Notes: generated from the letters alone by a model not told the origin. DNA of 64,000 bases from Novosphingobium sp. NDB2Meth1 (GCF_900117425.1 NZ_FPEH01000011.1:744001-808000), one strand, 5' to 3'. Shown: positions 42,606-51,975, numbered from the stretch's first letter. Numbers and translations: made by a program.

Positions 42606-42727
42606 AAAGAGCGCCTCCGGCGGGCAAGGGCCACAGCCCTTGCATCCCATCACTCAGCTATGCGCTCGATTTGACCGCAGCGCCCGCCTCAAGCGGCTCA
42701 GAATGTCTGTTCCGCAATCCCCACCAT

Positions 42728-42761
42728 CGTCATTCCCGCGAAGGCGGGAATCCAGAGCGGC
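42728..42761. repeat. TTCCCGCGAAGGCGGGAA-type element
   Basis: A 34-base single arm identical to the left arm and its flank at 23554-23587, without the inverted partner. Confidence 0.85.
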
Positions 42762-42796
42762 CCACACAGCGCCGCGCCCGAAATTGGGGATTAAGT

Positions 42797-42843
42797 AAAG
42801 TGTCACCGTAATCCCAAAGTGTTACCGTAATCCCCGTAATCCC
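42797..42843. repeat. 19-bp tandem repeat, two and a half copies
   Basis: AAAGTGTCACCGTAATCCC is followed directly by AAAGTGTTACCGTAATCCC and then CCGTAATCCC. Related fragments (GTGTCACTGTGGTTCCC) continue into the 3' end of the DUF1643 gene. Confidence 0.8.
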
Positions 42844-42883
42844 AAACGGCGTCACCCTCAGGATTTGGGGTTTTAGTAATGTG

Positions 42884-43351
42884 TCACTGTGGTTCCCACG
42901 GCGTAGGACGCGTGTCGCCCGAGACGTAAAGCGGGTGGGATGGCTGTCCGGCACTGGTAAGCCTGAGAAAGTGCGGCCTGACCAGACGAGGAGACACCAA
43001 TGCCGCTCTTCCGAGGTAGCTGCCTGCATTTCCCCAAGCCGCGACGGTAAGCGAAGCTTGTTCGCCAAGCTTCTCCAGCCAGTGATCGTTCTCGGGACCA
43101 ACCGGTTCGTCGGCTGACATGAGTTCGGCAGGTGACGGCGTCCGGAAAGCAAACAAGTTGCCGACAACCAACGAGCCAAAGCCCCACGAATCAGCAAAGG
43201 AAATGCACCGACCGATTGTGCGATCATCGGTCGTGGCATCGGCAGTTGAAGGGTTCAGCATTACAAACAGGACTTGCGGCCCATCTCCCCACTTACGGGT
43301 CAGGGAATAACGATAGCGACTGCAGGGTGAAATGACGGCGTCTCGGTACAT
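42884..43351 (-). CDS. DUF1643 family protein
   Basis: A 155-residue protein of the DUF1643 family. VLFVMLNPSTADATTDDRTIGRCISFADSWGFGSLVVGNLFAFR is the family's hallmark, followed by a terminal HPLYVSGDTRPTPWEP. No biochemical function is known; members are often on accessory DNA. The gene is less GC-rich than its neighbours, is isolated between the purC repeats and a convergent-free 134-base gap, and its 3' end merges with tandem repeats, all suggesting acquisition by transfer. Confidence 0.85.
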   Translation of the reverse strand: MYRDAVISPCSRYRYSLTRKWGDGPQVLFVMLNPSTADATTDDRTIGRCISFADSWGFGSLVVGNLFAFRTPSPAELMSADEPVGPENDHWLEKLGEQASLTVAAWGNAGSYLGRAALVSPRLVRPHFLRLTSAGQPSHPLYVSGDTRPTPWEPQ

Positions 43352-43485
43352 TTCAGTCCCCCATAACTCTTCAGACGGATCACATCAGATCGTTCTAAAT
43401 CACCTCATCGGGTGCAGATCTGCGATAAGCAACCAACCGTTCTATTGTGAAGTGTTCATTACAGAACGAGGTTTGAGTACCCCCC

Positions 43486-45402
43486 TCACTCCACCACCGG
43501 CAGCGCAATATAGCTCCCGCCTTCGCCCCCAACGCTCACTTTCTGCACCGCCTTCACATAATCCCCCGGCTTCGCGTCCAGGATCGAAGGCACGAACGTC
43601 TGCGGATTGCGGTCGTAAAGCGGGAACCAGCTCGATTGCACCTGCACCATGATCCGGTGCCCCGGCAGGAACACGTGGTTCGCCTGCGGCAGTTCAAACA
43701 CGTATTCCAGCGGCGTGTTCGCCTTCAGCGGCCGCGCTTCGGCCAGGGTCTCGCGGAACCGCCCGCGGAAGATGTCCATGCCCACCGCCAGCTGGTAGCC
43801 GCCCATTGCCCGGTCGCCCGGCACGGCATCGGGGTAGACGTCGATCAGCTTTACCACCCAGTCGCTGTCGGTCCCGCTGGTCGAGGCGGTGAGATGCACC
43901 ACCGGCGCGCCCGCGATCGTCACCGGCTTGTCGAGCACCGGACCGACGAAGGCCAGCACATCGGGCCGCCCCGAAACCGCGCGCTGGTCGCCCACCAGCC
44001 AGGTCGGCCAGGGGTTTCCGTCATAGCCTTCCTGCTGGTTCGGGCGCGGGTAGTAGGTGACGGGCTTGGCCGGATCGGAGACATAGTCCACCGTCCCCGC
44101 CGTCGCCGCAGGCTCGAACCCCAGCCCCTCGCCCGGCAGCAGGTAGAGGTTCTTCTCCGACTTCGCAGCAGGCCAGCCGCCCAGCTTCTGCCACTGGTTG
44201 GACCCGCTCTGGAACGCGGTCACCGCGGGCACATCCATCGGCTTGTCATAGAGATAGTGCGCCAGGAACGGCGCGAGCACGTTCATCCGCCACCATTTGC
44301 CGGTATCCGCATCCCACTTCAGCGCGCCCAGCGTATCCGCCTTCTCGATCGCCTGCCCATGATACCACGGCCCGATCGACATATGCAGCAGGCCGGCGCT
44401 ATCCTTCGGCTTCAGCGTCTTCCACACCGCCGGCGCGCCATAGATGTCCTCCTGATCCCACAGCGAATGGACCAGCAGCGTCGGCACCGTCAGCGGCGCC
44501 TTGGCCAGCACCTTGTCCATCGCCTGTTCCTGCCAGAAGCTGTCCCACGCCTGATGCGCCTTGATCTTCTGCCAGAACCCGATCTGGTCCAGCCCCTGCG
44601 CGCTCGCCAACGCGCCCGCCGAGCCATATTTCATGAAGTGCGCATAGGCGTCGGCCTCCGCCACTTCATACTTGTTCTCGTTGCCCCGCGTCGCGACCTG
44701 CTCCCAGATGTAGCTCATGCCGATCTGGCGGAACGCGCCGTTGTGGAACCAGTCATCGCCGCGCCAGCCATCGACCATCGGGTTCATCGGCACCGCCACC
44801 TTGAGCGCCGGATGCGGGTTCACCAGCGCGGCGAGCGCGGTGAAGCCATCGTAGCTGATGCCGATGATCCCCACCCGCCCGTTGCTTTCGGGCACGTTCT
44901 TCACCAGCCAGTCGATGGTATCATAGGTATCCGTCGCGTGGTCCACCTTGGTGGGGTTGAGCGAAGTGCCCACAAAGGGCCGGTTCATCACGTACGTGCC
45001 CTCGGAACCGTACTTGCCCCTCACATCCTGCACCACGCGGATATAGCCGCCCGCGCTCACCACATCGGGCGCATGGTCATAGCCATCGAGCGCCACCGCC
45101 ATGATCGGCGAACCATGCTGGCTGGTCATCTCCTCGGCATTGTAGGGCGTGCGCGTCAGCAGCATGGCCGGCTTCTGGGCGGCGCCTTTTGCCCCCTTGG
45201 GAATCATGATCACGGTGTGCAGCTTCACCCCGTCGCGCATCGGGATATCGACCGCGCGCCGCTCGTAGTCGCGCGCCATGACCGGTTGCGTGATCGTCGC
45301 GGGCCGCTCGTCATAGACCGGGCCCTTCGCGGGCGCCGCCCATCCGGTCCCGGCGCTCGCCAGCAGAAGCCCCAGAGCCAGACCCGCGCGCAGCTTCATC
45401 AT
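43486..45402 (-). CDS. Alpha-amino-acid ester hydrolase-like secreted enzyme (CocE/NonD family)
   Basis: A 638-residue S15/CocE-type serine hydrolase with a signal peptide (MMKLRAGLALGLLLASAGTGWA). YGSEGTYVMNRPFVGTSLNPTK, DTIDWLVKNVPESNGRVGIIGISYDGFTALAALVNPHPALKVAVP and MVDGWRGDDWFHNGAFRQIGM match alpha-amino-acid ester hydrolases. Catalytic Ser is in GISYDGF; the Asp is probably in LVHSLWDQEDIYG and the His in IGPWYHGQ. The C-terminal jelly roll begins near AFVGPVLDKPVTIAG. In Xanthomonas and Acetobacter such enzymes hydrolyse or transfer alpha-amino acyl esters, including beta-lactam side chains. ATG 45402 follows AGGGGG. Confidence 0.88.
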   Translation of the reverse strand: MMKLRAGLALGLLLASAGTGWAAPAKGPVYDERPATITQPVMARDYERRAVDIPMRDGVKLHTVIMIPKGAKGAAQKPAMLLTRTPYNAEEMTSQHGSPIMAVALDGYDHAPDVVSAGGYIRVVQDVRGKYGSEGTYVMNRPFVGTSLNPTKVDHATDTYDTIDWLVKNVPESNGRVGIIGISYDGFTALAALVNPHPALKVAVPMNPMVDGWRGDDWFHNGAFRQIGMSYIWEQVATRGNENKYEVAEADAYAHFMKYGSAGALASAQGLDQIGFWQKIKAHQAWDSFWQEQAMDKVLAKAPLTVPTLLVHSLWDQEDIYGAPAVWKTLKPKDSAGLLHMSIGPWYHGQAIEKADTLGALKWDADTGKWWRMNVLAPFLAHYLYDKPMDVPAVTAFQSGSNQWQKLGGWPAAKSEKNLYLLPGEGLGFEPAATAGTVDYVSDPAKPVTYYPRPNQQEGYDGNPWPTWLVGDQRAVSGRPDVLAFVGPVLDKPVTIAGAPVVHLTASTSGTDSDWVVKLIDVYPDAVPGDRAMGGYQLAVGMDIFRGRFRETLAEARPLKANTPLEYVFELPQANHVFLPGHRIMVQVQSSWFPLYDRNPQTFVPSILDAKPGDYVKAVQKVSVGGEGGSYIALPVVE

Positions 45403-45500
45403 GCCATTCCCCCTCGCCAAACCACCGCGAGCTTATCACCCGCCGGTCCGGTGCCAAGCGTCATTGCGCATTAACCCGCAAGCCGCCACAACCGCGTCTG

Positions 45501-48341
45501 ATGCTCCACCGCGCCTTCGTCCGCCTGCTCGCCCTGTTCCTGCTCGCCGCGCTGCCGCTCGCGCCCGCTGCGGCCAAGCCGGCCCCCGTCTGGGCTTTCG
45601 AGAAAAGCGACCTCGCCCCCGATCCCGCTTTCCGTTTCGGCCGTCTGCCCAATGGCATGCGCTATGTTATCCGCTACAACGCCACGCCCAAGGGCACCGC
45701 CGAAGTCCGCCTCCAGATCGATACCGGCTCGCTCGACGAACGCGACAATGAGCGCGGCTTTGCCCATTTCGTCGAGCACATGGCCTTCAACGGCAGCGCC
45801 CACGTCCCCGAAGGCGAAATGGTCAAGCTGCTCGAGCGCGCGGGCCTTGCCTTCGGCGCCGATACCAATGCGCAGACCAGCTTCGAGCAGACGATGTATC
45901 TGCTCAGCCTCCCGCGCAACGAACCGCGCCTGCTCGATACCGCGCTGATGCTGATGCGCGAGACGGCGAGCGAACTGACCTTTGCGCCCGATGCGGTGGA
46001 GCGCGAACGCGGCGTCGTCCTTTCCGAACTGCGCGACGGGCAGGGCTATGCGCTGGAGAACAGCAAGGACCAGTCGGCCTTCCTCTACCCGCAGGCGCAC
46101 TACCGCGACCGGCTCCCCATCGGCACCGTGGACTCGCTGAAGGGCGCGACGGCCGAAGCGCTGAAAGCCTTCTGGCAACGCGAATACGTCCCCGCCAAGA
46201 GCACCCTCATCGTCATCGGCGATTATGATCCCGATGCCGTCGAGGCCGCCATAAAGGCCCGCTTTGCCGATTGGCCCGCCCGCGCTCCAGCCAAGCGCCC
46301 CGATCAGGGCAAGGTCCTTCTGGCCCAGCAGGGTACAACCGATATCTACCTCGATCCCGCGCTGTCCGAACGCGTCACCGTCTCGCGCCACGGCCGCTGG
46401 CGCCGCGAGCCCGACACCGAGGAAAGCCGCCGCGTAAATCTGCTGCGCCAGCTCGGCTACGGCGTGATCAACCGCCGCCTCCAGCGCCTCAGCCGCCTGC
46501 CCGATCCGCCGTTCCGCGGCGCCGGCGTGGGCACCAGCGAGGTCTTCCATATCGGCCGCACCACCAACCTCGTCATCGACACCGCCGACAAAGGCTGGCG
46601 CAAGGGCCTCCTCGCCGCCGCGCGGGTTACCCGCGAGGCGCTGGCGCGGGGCTTCACCGAGGCGGAAGTGGCCGAACAGCTCGCCGGCACCCGCACCGCC
46701 ATCGAAAACGCCGCCGCCTCCGCCGATACGCGCAGCAACGATGCGCTCGTCGGCGCCGTTCTCCAGCTCCTGCGCGATGACAAGGTGCCCACCACGCCCG
46801 CTTCATCGCTCGAACGCCTGAACCGCCACGCCGCCAGCTTCACTCCCGCCGCCGTGCTCGCCGCACTGCGCGCCGACGCGATCCCGCTCGCCAATCCGCT
46901 GATCCGCTTCCAGGGCCGCTCCGCGCCTGAAGGCGGCGAGCAGGCCCTGCGTGCCGCCTGGAACGAAGCGCAAGCCGCGCCCCTGCAGGCCGCCACGAGC
47001 GCCACCTCCGGTACGTTTGCCTACACCGATTTCGGCCCCCCCGGCGCCGTGGCCAGCGACCAGACCCGCGCCGATCTCGGCCTGCGCGAAATACGCTTCG
47101 CCAACGGCGTCCGCCTCAATCTCAAGCGCACCGATCTCGAGGCGGACCGCGTGCTCCTGCGCCTCCACATCGATGGCGGCGAGTTGCTCGATACCAAGGC
47201 CAACCCCACCGCCACCGAGATGACCGCGATGCTCCCCACCGGCGGCCTCGGCAAGCACAGCCTCGATGACCTGCAGACGCTGCTCGCCGGCCGCTCGGTC
47301 GGCACCAACATTGCCTCCTCGGGCGATACCTTCGCCATGGCCGCCGCCACCACGCGCCGCGATCTGGAGTTGCAACTCGATCTCATGGCCGCGCAGATCA
47401 CCGATCCCGGCTGGCGCACCTCGGCGGACGTCATCTACCATCAGACGATGACGAACTTCTTCGCCCGGATCGACGCCACCCCGTCCTCCGCGCTCGCCAA
47501 CAGGCTGCCGAGCATTCTCTCCGGCGGCGACCCGCGCTTCACGGTCCAGGCGCCTGAAACCTATCAGGCGCTCACCATGGCGCGCCTCAAGGCCGATATC
47601 GGCGGCCGCCTCGCGCATGGCGCGATCGAACTCACCATGGTCGGGGATTTCGATCCCGAAGCTGCCGTCGCGATGGTCGCCCGCACCTTCGGCGCCCTCC
47701 CCCCGCGCGAGCCCGATTTCCTCCCCTACACCGCCGAACGCGAGCGCAGCTTCACCCCCAAGCGCGGCATCACCGTCATCCGCCACAAGGGCGCGCCCAA
47801 CCAGGCCATCGTCCGCTACGTCTGGCCCACCACCGACGACAGCGACCCGGTCACCAGCATCGGCCTCGAACTGCTGCAGGAAGTCACGGGCATCGAAGTG
47901 CTCGACACCGTGCGCGAGGCCTTGGGCAAAGCCTATTCCCCCGGCGCCGCTTCCTCGCTCAGCCGGGTCTGGCGCGGCTGGGGCACGTTTACCGTCAATG
48001 CCTCGGTCGATCTGGCCGATGTCGCCGCCACCCGCAGCGCCATCGAGAGCACGATCGCTGGCCTCGCCGCCAAACCCGTCGACGACGATATCCTCGCCCG
48101 CGCCCGCGCCCCGATGCGCGAGCGGATCGACAACCTGCTCAAGACCAACGGCGGCTGGCTCGCCCTTGTCGACCGCGCCCAGAGCCAGCCCGACCGCATC
48201 GCGCGATACCAGCTGGCCCGCCAGCGCCTCGACGCACTGACCGCGGCCGACCTGCAGGCCCTCGCCAGGCGCTACCTCGCGCCCGATCAGGCCGTCGTCG
48301 CGCTCGTCCTCCCCGAGGGCGCTGAGGCGCCTGCCCGTTAG
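45501..48341 (+). CDS. M16-family zinc metalloprotease (pitrilysin type)
   Basis: A 946-residue two-half M16 protease with a signal peptide (FVRLLALFLLAALPLAPAAA). The inverted zinc motif HFVEH is in GFAHFVEHMAFNGSAHVPEG near residue 90, with the downstream Glu in the FERGVVLSEL region (VERERGVVLSELRDG). A second, inactive-type M16 domain follows from ~residue 530. These periplasmic enzymes degrade small peptides. It is divergent from the ester hydrolase across 98 bases. Confidence 0.92.
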   Translation: MLHRAFVRLLALFLLAALPLAPAAAKPAPVWAFEKSDLAPDPAFRFGRLPNGMRYVIRYNATPKGTAEVRLQIDTGSLDERDNERGFAHFVEHMAFNGSAHVPEGEMVKLLERAGLAFGADTNAQTSFEQTMYLLSLPRNEPRLLDTALMLMRETASELTFAPDAVERERGVVLSELRDGQGYALENSKDQSAFLYPQAHYRDRLPIGTVDSLKGATAEALKAFWQREYVPAKSTLIVIGDYDPDAVEAAIKARFADWPARAPAKRPDQGKVLLAQQGTTDIYLDPALSERVTVSRHGRWRREPDTEESRRVNLLRQLGYGVINRRLQRLSRLPDPPFRGAGVGTSEVFHIGRTTNLVIDTADKGWRKGLLAAARVTREALARGFTEAEVAEQLAGTRTAIENAAASADTRSNDALVGAVLQLLRDDKVPTTPASSLERLNRHAASFTPAAVLAALRADAIPLANPLIRFQGRSAPEGGEQALRAAWNEAQAAPLQAATSATSGTFAYTDFGPPGAVASDQTRADLGLREIRFANGVRLNLKRTDLEADRVLLRLHIDGGELLDTKANPTATEMTAMLPTGGLGKHSLDDLQTLLAGRSVGTNIASSGDTFAMAAATTRRDLELQLDLMAAQITDPGWRTSADVIYHQTMTNFFARIDATPSSALANRLPSILSGGDPRFTVQAPETYQALTMARLKADIGGRLAHGAIELTMVGDFDPEAAVAMVARTFGALPPREPDFLPYTAERERSFTPKRGITVIRHKGAPNQAIVRYVWPTTDDSDPVTSIGLELLQEVTGIEVLDTVREALGKAYSPGAASSLSRVWRGWGTFTVNASVDLADVAATRSAIESTIAGLAAKPVDDDILARARAPMRERIDNLLKTNGGWLALVDRAQSQPDRIARYQLARQRLDALTAADLQALARRYLAPDQAVVALVLPEGAEAPAR

Positions 48342-48415
48342 GGAAGATAGGCCTTTCGCCGATTCAGCGTAGCCTTACTTGGCGGACATCCAGCCCGCCG
48401 GAGGGACACCCCGCC

Positions 48416-48793
48416 ATGCTCACCCGCCTCGCACTCACCGCCGCCGCCGCGCTCGCGCTGATCCCTGCCGCCGCACAGGCGGGCCACAGCGAACTGGAAG
48501 TCCCGCCGTCCGACACCTTCTTCCTCGGCGGCGAGCAGAAGGCCGATATGGTCGTCTCCGGCCGCAACACCGGCCAGACCACCGTCACCGTGCTCGCCAC
48601 CAAAGACGGTTCGTCGCCCGAAGTGCTGATCGCCACCGTCGCCCCTGGCGCCAGCTTCAAGCACGCCTATGCCCCCGGCGAGATCGCGCTGATCCGCAAT
48701 GCGTCAACCCGCGAAACCGCGCGCCTCAGCGTCGATTTCACCGGCAACCCGTCGAGCCTGACAATGGCCTACCTGCTCCCCCAGAAGGACTGA
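48416..48793 (+). CDS. Small secreted protein of unknown function
   Basis: A 125-residue protein with a signal peptide (MLTRLALTAAAALALIPAAAQA). The mature part is mostly beta (FFLGGEQKADMVVSGRNTGQTTVTVLATKDG, SFKHAYAPGEIALIRNAS), probably an Ig-like fold. No Cys, metal or enzyme motif is seen. It follows the M16 protease by 74 bases and may be co-transcribed. No family is recognised. Confidence 0.7.
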   Translation: MLTRLALTAAAALALIPAAAQAGHSELEVPPSDTFFLGGEQKADMVVSGRNTGQTTVTVLATKDGSSPEVLIATVAPGASFKHAYAPGEIALIRNASTRETARLSVDFTGNPSSLTMAYLLPQKD

Positions 48794-48801
48794 CCCAAGG
48801 T

Positions 48802-48865
48802 CCTCCCCATTTTTCCCGGAGGGACAAATGGGGAGGTGGCCCGCCAAAGGCGGGTCGGAGGGGTA
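48802..48865. repeat. CCTCCCCATTT-type extragenic repeat
   Basis: A third type A copy: CCTCCCCATTT...AAATGGGGAGG arms, then GGCCCGCCAAAGGCGGGTCGGAGGGG. It sits between convergent genes and may serve as a bidirectional hairpin terminator. Confidence 0.85.
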
Positions 48866-48872
48866 TTGAGGC

Positions 48873-50006
48873 CTAAGCCACCGTATCCTGATACCGCCGC
48901 ACCGCCAGCGATCCCAGCAGCACCAGCATACCCGCCAGCACCCCCATTTCGGGCAGCGCATCAAGCAGCCCCCACCCCTTCAGCATCACCCCGCGCACCA
49001 GCCGGATGAAATGCGTCGTCGGCAGCACTTCGGCCAGCGTCTGCGCCCACACCGGCATGCCGCGATAGGGAAAGGCAAAGCCCGACAGCAGCACCGAAGG
49101 CAGGATGTAGAAAAAGCTCATCTGCATCGCCTGCAACTGGCTCTGCGCCAGGGTGGAGAGCGTGAACCCCAGCCCCAGACTGGTCACCATGAACAGCAAG
49201 GTCGATCCCAGCAGCAGCGGCAGCGGCCCCGCAAACGGCACGTCGAACAGGAACCGCGCCGCGAGCAGGATCACCGTCAGCTGCACGATCCCGATGCCAA
49301 GGTAGGGCACGATCTTGCCCACCATCACCTCGAAGGGCCGCAGCGGCGTTGCCAGCAGGTTCTCCATCGTCCCCTGCTCCACCTCGCGCGTCACCGACAA
49401 GGCCGTCAGCATCACCATCGTCATCGAAAGCACGATGGCCAGCAGCCCCGGCACGACGTTGTGGCTGGTGATCCCTTCCGGATTGTAGCTCCGGTGCAGC
49501 ACCAGCTCGACCGGCGATGGCCCCGCCGCAGGGGCTCCCAGAGGCCCGATCAGATCATGCCCCAGCGCGGTAGACACCGCATCGCCGATCGCGCTCAGCG
49601 CCGGCCCCGTCGCGGCGGGATCGGTCGCGTCCGCCGTCACCAGCAATTGCGGTCGCCGCCCGCGCACCAGATCGCGCCCGAAGTCCGGCGGGATCGTCAC
49701 CACGAACTGCACCTTGCCGTCTTGCAGCAGGCGGTCCCCGGCGCCCGGCGTCTCGACCAGCTCGGTCACCTTGAAATAGGTCGTGTTCCGCAGCGCCGCA
49801 TCGATCGAACGCGCAAACACCGAATTGTCCCCCCGCTCGATCGCCATCGGCAGCCCGCGCGGATCGTTGTTGATCGCATAGCCGAAGATCATCAGCTGCA
49901 TCAGCGGCATGACCAGCATCATGCCCACCGTTCCCCGGTCGCGCAGCATCTGCCGCACTTCCTTGAACACCATCGCGCCGATGCGCTGCAGCGGGGTCGC
50001 GCTCAT
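48873..50006 (-). CDS. ABC-2 type efflux permease
   Basis: A 377-residue exporter subunit of the YbhR/YhhJ kind: one N-terminal membrane helix (MVFKEVRQMLRDRGTVGMMLVMPLMQLMIFGY), a ~150-residue periplasmic domain (RGDNSVFARSIDAALRNTTY), then five helices and the C-terminal VRGVMLKGWGLLDALPEMGVL. It overlaps the ATPase gene by four bases and forms an efflux pump with it and the HlyD-like adaptor. The exported compound is unknown. Confidence 0.92.
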   Translation of the reverse strand: MSATPLQRIGAMVFKEVRQMLRDRGTVGMMLVMPLMQLMIFGYAINNDPRGLPMAIERGDNSVFARSIDAALRNTTYFKVTELVETPGAGDRLLQDGKVQFVVTIPPDFGRDLVRGRRPQLLVTADATDPAATGPALSAIGDAVSTALGHDLIGPLGAPAAGPSPVELVLHRSYNPEGITSHNVVPGLLAIVLSMTMVMLTALSVTREVEQGTMENLLATPLRPFEVMVGKIVPYLGIGIVQLTVILLAARFLFDVPFAGPLPLLLGSTLLFMVTSLGLGFTLSTLAQSQLQAMQMSFFYILPSVLLSGFAFPYRGMPVWAQTLAEVLPTTHFIRLVRGVMLKGWGLLDALPEMGVLAGMLVLLGSLAVRRYQDTVA

Positions 50007-51007
50007 GCGTGCACCACCACCGAATTGTCCTCGGCCCCGCGCATCAGATGGATGAACACGTCCTCCAGACTCGGCACCGCCTCACGGAAGGTGATCGTAT
50101 CCGCCCAGGGCGCTACCGCTTCATGCAGCGCCGCCATGTCCGGCCCGCAGACATGCAGCGCCGTGCCGAACGGCGCCGCCATCGCCACCCCGGGCCGCGC
50201 CTCGATCGCCGCCGCCAGCCGGTCCGCACCCGTTCCATCAGGCAGGTGCCCCTCGCCCTGCAGCGCCTTCAGCCCCGAGCCCGAGATCACTTCCGCAATG
50301 CTCCCCCGCGCCAGCATCCGGCCATAGGCGATATAGGCGATCTCATGGCAGCGCTCGGCCTCGTCCATATAGTGCGTGGAAACGAGCACGGTCATCCCGC
50401 CCGCCGCCAGCCCATGGATCTGGTCCCAGAACTCGCGCCGCGCCTGCGGGTCGACGCCCGCGGTGGGCTCGTCCAGCAACAGGATTTCGGGATCGTGCAG
50501 CACGCAGGCGGCCAGTGCCAGCCGCTGCTTCCACCCGCCCGAAAGCTTGCCCGCCAGCTGGTCGCTGCGTGTCGCGAGCCCCAGCTTGTCCAGCGCCTCG
50601 GCCACCCGCTCGTGCCGTCGTGGCAGCCCATGCACCCGCGCAAAGAACTCCAGATTCTCGGCAATCGTCAGATCGGAAAACAGCCCGAACTTCTGCGTCA
50701 TGTAGCCGACGCGCGCCTTGATCGCGCTGCGCTTCGCCCTGAGGTCCTGCCCCAGCACCGTCCCTTCGCCCGCATCGGGGATCAGCAGCCCGCAGATCAT
50801 CCGCAAGGTCGTCGTCTTGCCCGACCCGTTCGGCCCCAGAAACCCGCAAATCCGCCCCCGCGCGACAGACAGGTTGACCGCATCCACCACGGTCCGCCCA
50901 CCAAACCGCTTGGTCAGCCCCCGCACATCGATAACAAGATCCAGAACCTCCCCGGAACGGGGAGGGGGACCGCCCGAAGGGTGGTGGAGGGGTCGAACCC
51001 CGCTCAC
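50003..51007 (-). CDS. ABC transporter ATP-binding protein with a repeat-derived N-terminus
   Basis: A 334-residue ATPase of the ABC-2 efflux pump. The Walker A is GFLGPNGSGKTTTLRM (residue ~60), signature LSGGWKQRLALAACVLHDPEILLLDEPTAGVDP with Walker B, and the switch His in VLVSTHYMDEAERC. The ABC domain begins at VIDVRGLTKRFGGR near residue 25. The preceding residues ([18 protein letters not shown]) are encoded by a 48-bp intergenic repeat. The start is GTG 51007, overlapping the HlyD stop (GTGA); no other ATG, GTG or TTG lies between the repeat and the domain. Translational coupling is therefore probably what keeps the repeat in the protein. Confidence 0.9.
   Translation of the reverse strand: MSGVRPLHHPSGGPPPRSGEVLDLVIDVRGLTKRFGGRTVVDAVNLSVARGRICGFLGPNGSGKTTTLRMICGLLIPDAGEGTVLGQDLRAKRSAIKARVGYMTQKFGLFSDLTIAENLEFFARVHGLPRRHERVAEALDKLGLATRSDQLAGKLSGGWKQRLALAACVLHDPEILLLDEPTAGVDPQARREFWDQIHGLAAGGMTVLVSTHYMDEAERCHEIAYIAYGRMLARGSIAEVISGSGLKALQGEGHLPDGTGADRLAAAIEARPGVAMAAPFGTALHVCGPDMAALHEAVAPWADTITFREAVPSLEDVFIHLMRGAEDNSVVVHA
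50947..50994. repeat. 48-bp repeat identical to 40800-40847, inside the ATPase gene
   Basis: CCTCCCCGGAACGGGGAGGG opens the element, with hairpin arms CCTCCCCG and CGGGGAGG; all 48 bases match the copy after wrbA. Here it is in frame with the ATPase start. Confidence 0.95.
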
Positions 51008-51975
51008 CGACTGCTCACCGCCACCGGCAACCCCAACGGCAACGGCTTGTCCACCGGCAATATCGCCTCCACCATGAACACCAGCTTGGCCCGCGCATGC
51101 TCGCTGTAGATTACCGGGGGCGTATACTCCGCGCGCGGCGCGATGTAGCGCACCGTCGCCGTCCGCTCCCCGCCGCAGCCATCGCAGCTGAACCGCACCG
51201 CCTGCCCCATCCGCAGCCCCGCCACCCTGTCCTGCGGCACGAAGAAGCGGATCTTGCGCTTGTCATCGGGAATGATCGAAACCACCGGCTGGTTCGCAGG
51301 CACCCATTCGCCCGGATTGAAATAGGTCTGCTCCACCTGCCCGCTCACCGCAGAAATCGGCGCGATTTCCTGCCGCCGCCGCGCCTCCGCCGCCAGCGCC
51401 GCCTTCGCCCCCTGCACCTGCGCGGCCGCCGCCGCCTGCTGCGCACTCCGCCCCACGGTCAGCTCGCCGCTGCGCTGCTGCGCCTGTGCCTGCGCCACAC
51501 TGGCCGCCGCGCTGTCCCTTGCCGCGCGTGCGGCATCCAGCTGTGTGCGGCTGGCAAAGCCCTTGGCCGCCAGATCGGCAAAGCGCCGGAAATCGGCCTC
51601 CGCCTTCACCAGCTGCGCCCGCGCCGAAGCTTCCGCCGCCCGCGCCACATCGATTTCCGGCCTGCGCTCGCGCGCCGCGCCAAGATCGCTGAGCGAGGCT
51701 TCCGCCCCCGCGACTTGCGCCGCCGCCTGCGCCGCGCTCGCATCCGCCGTGCGCGGATCGAGCGCAAACAAGGTCGCGCCCACGCTCACCCGCCCGCCGC
51801 GCTCCACCGGGCGGCTCGCCAGCGTGCCCGAAACCGGCGCTGCCACATAAATCGCCTCGCCCTCGACATAGCCCAGCCACGGATCGGGCGCGGTCTGCCG
51901 GGTGAAGTACCAGATCGCAGCCCCGACCAGCACCGCCAGCAGCACAAGGATCGGCAGGCGTTGGCGCAGGCTCAT
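51004..51975 (-). CDS. HlyD-family membrane-fusion (adaptor) protein
   Basis: A 323-residue periplasmic adaptor. A single N-terminal anchor (RLPILVLLAVLVGAAIWYF) is followed by a biotinyl-lipoyl half (YVEGEAIYVAAPVSGTLASRPV), a long Ala-rich coiled-coil hairpin (~residues 75-210), and the second lipoyl half (PISAVSGQVEQTYFNPGEWVPANQPVVSI). Residues after 230 include the unusual FSCDGCGGERT with two Cys. It joins the inner-membrane ABC pump to an outer-membrane channel not encoded here. ATG 51975 overlaps the TetR stop (ATGA). Confidence 0.92.
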   Translation of the reverse strand: MSLRQRLPILVLLAVLVGAAIWYFTRQTAPDPWLGYVEGEAIYVAAPVSGTLASRPVERGGRVSVGATLFALDPRTADASAAQAAAQVAGAEASLSDLGAARERRPEIDVARAAEASARAQLVKAEADFRRFADLAAKGFASRTQLDAARAARDSAAASVAQAQAQQRSGELTVGRSAQQAAAAAQVQGAKAALAAEARRRQEIAPISAVSGQVEQTYFNPGEWVPANQPVVSIIPDDKRKIRFFVPQDRVAGLRMGQAVRFSCDGCGGERTATVRYIAPRAEYTPPVIYSEHARAKLVFMVEAILPVDKPLPLGLPVAVSSR

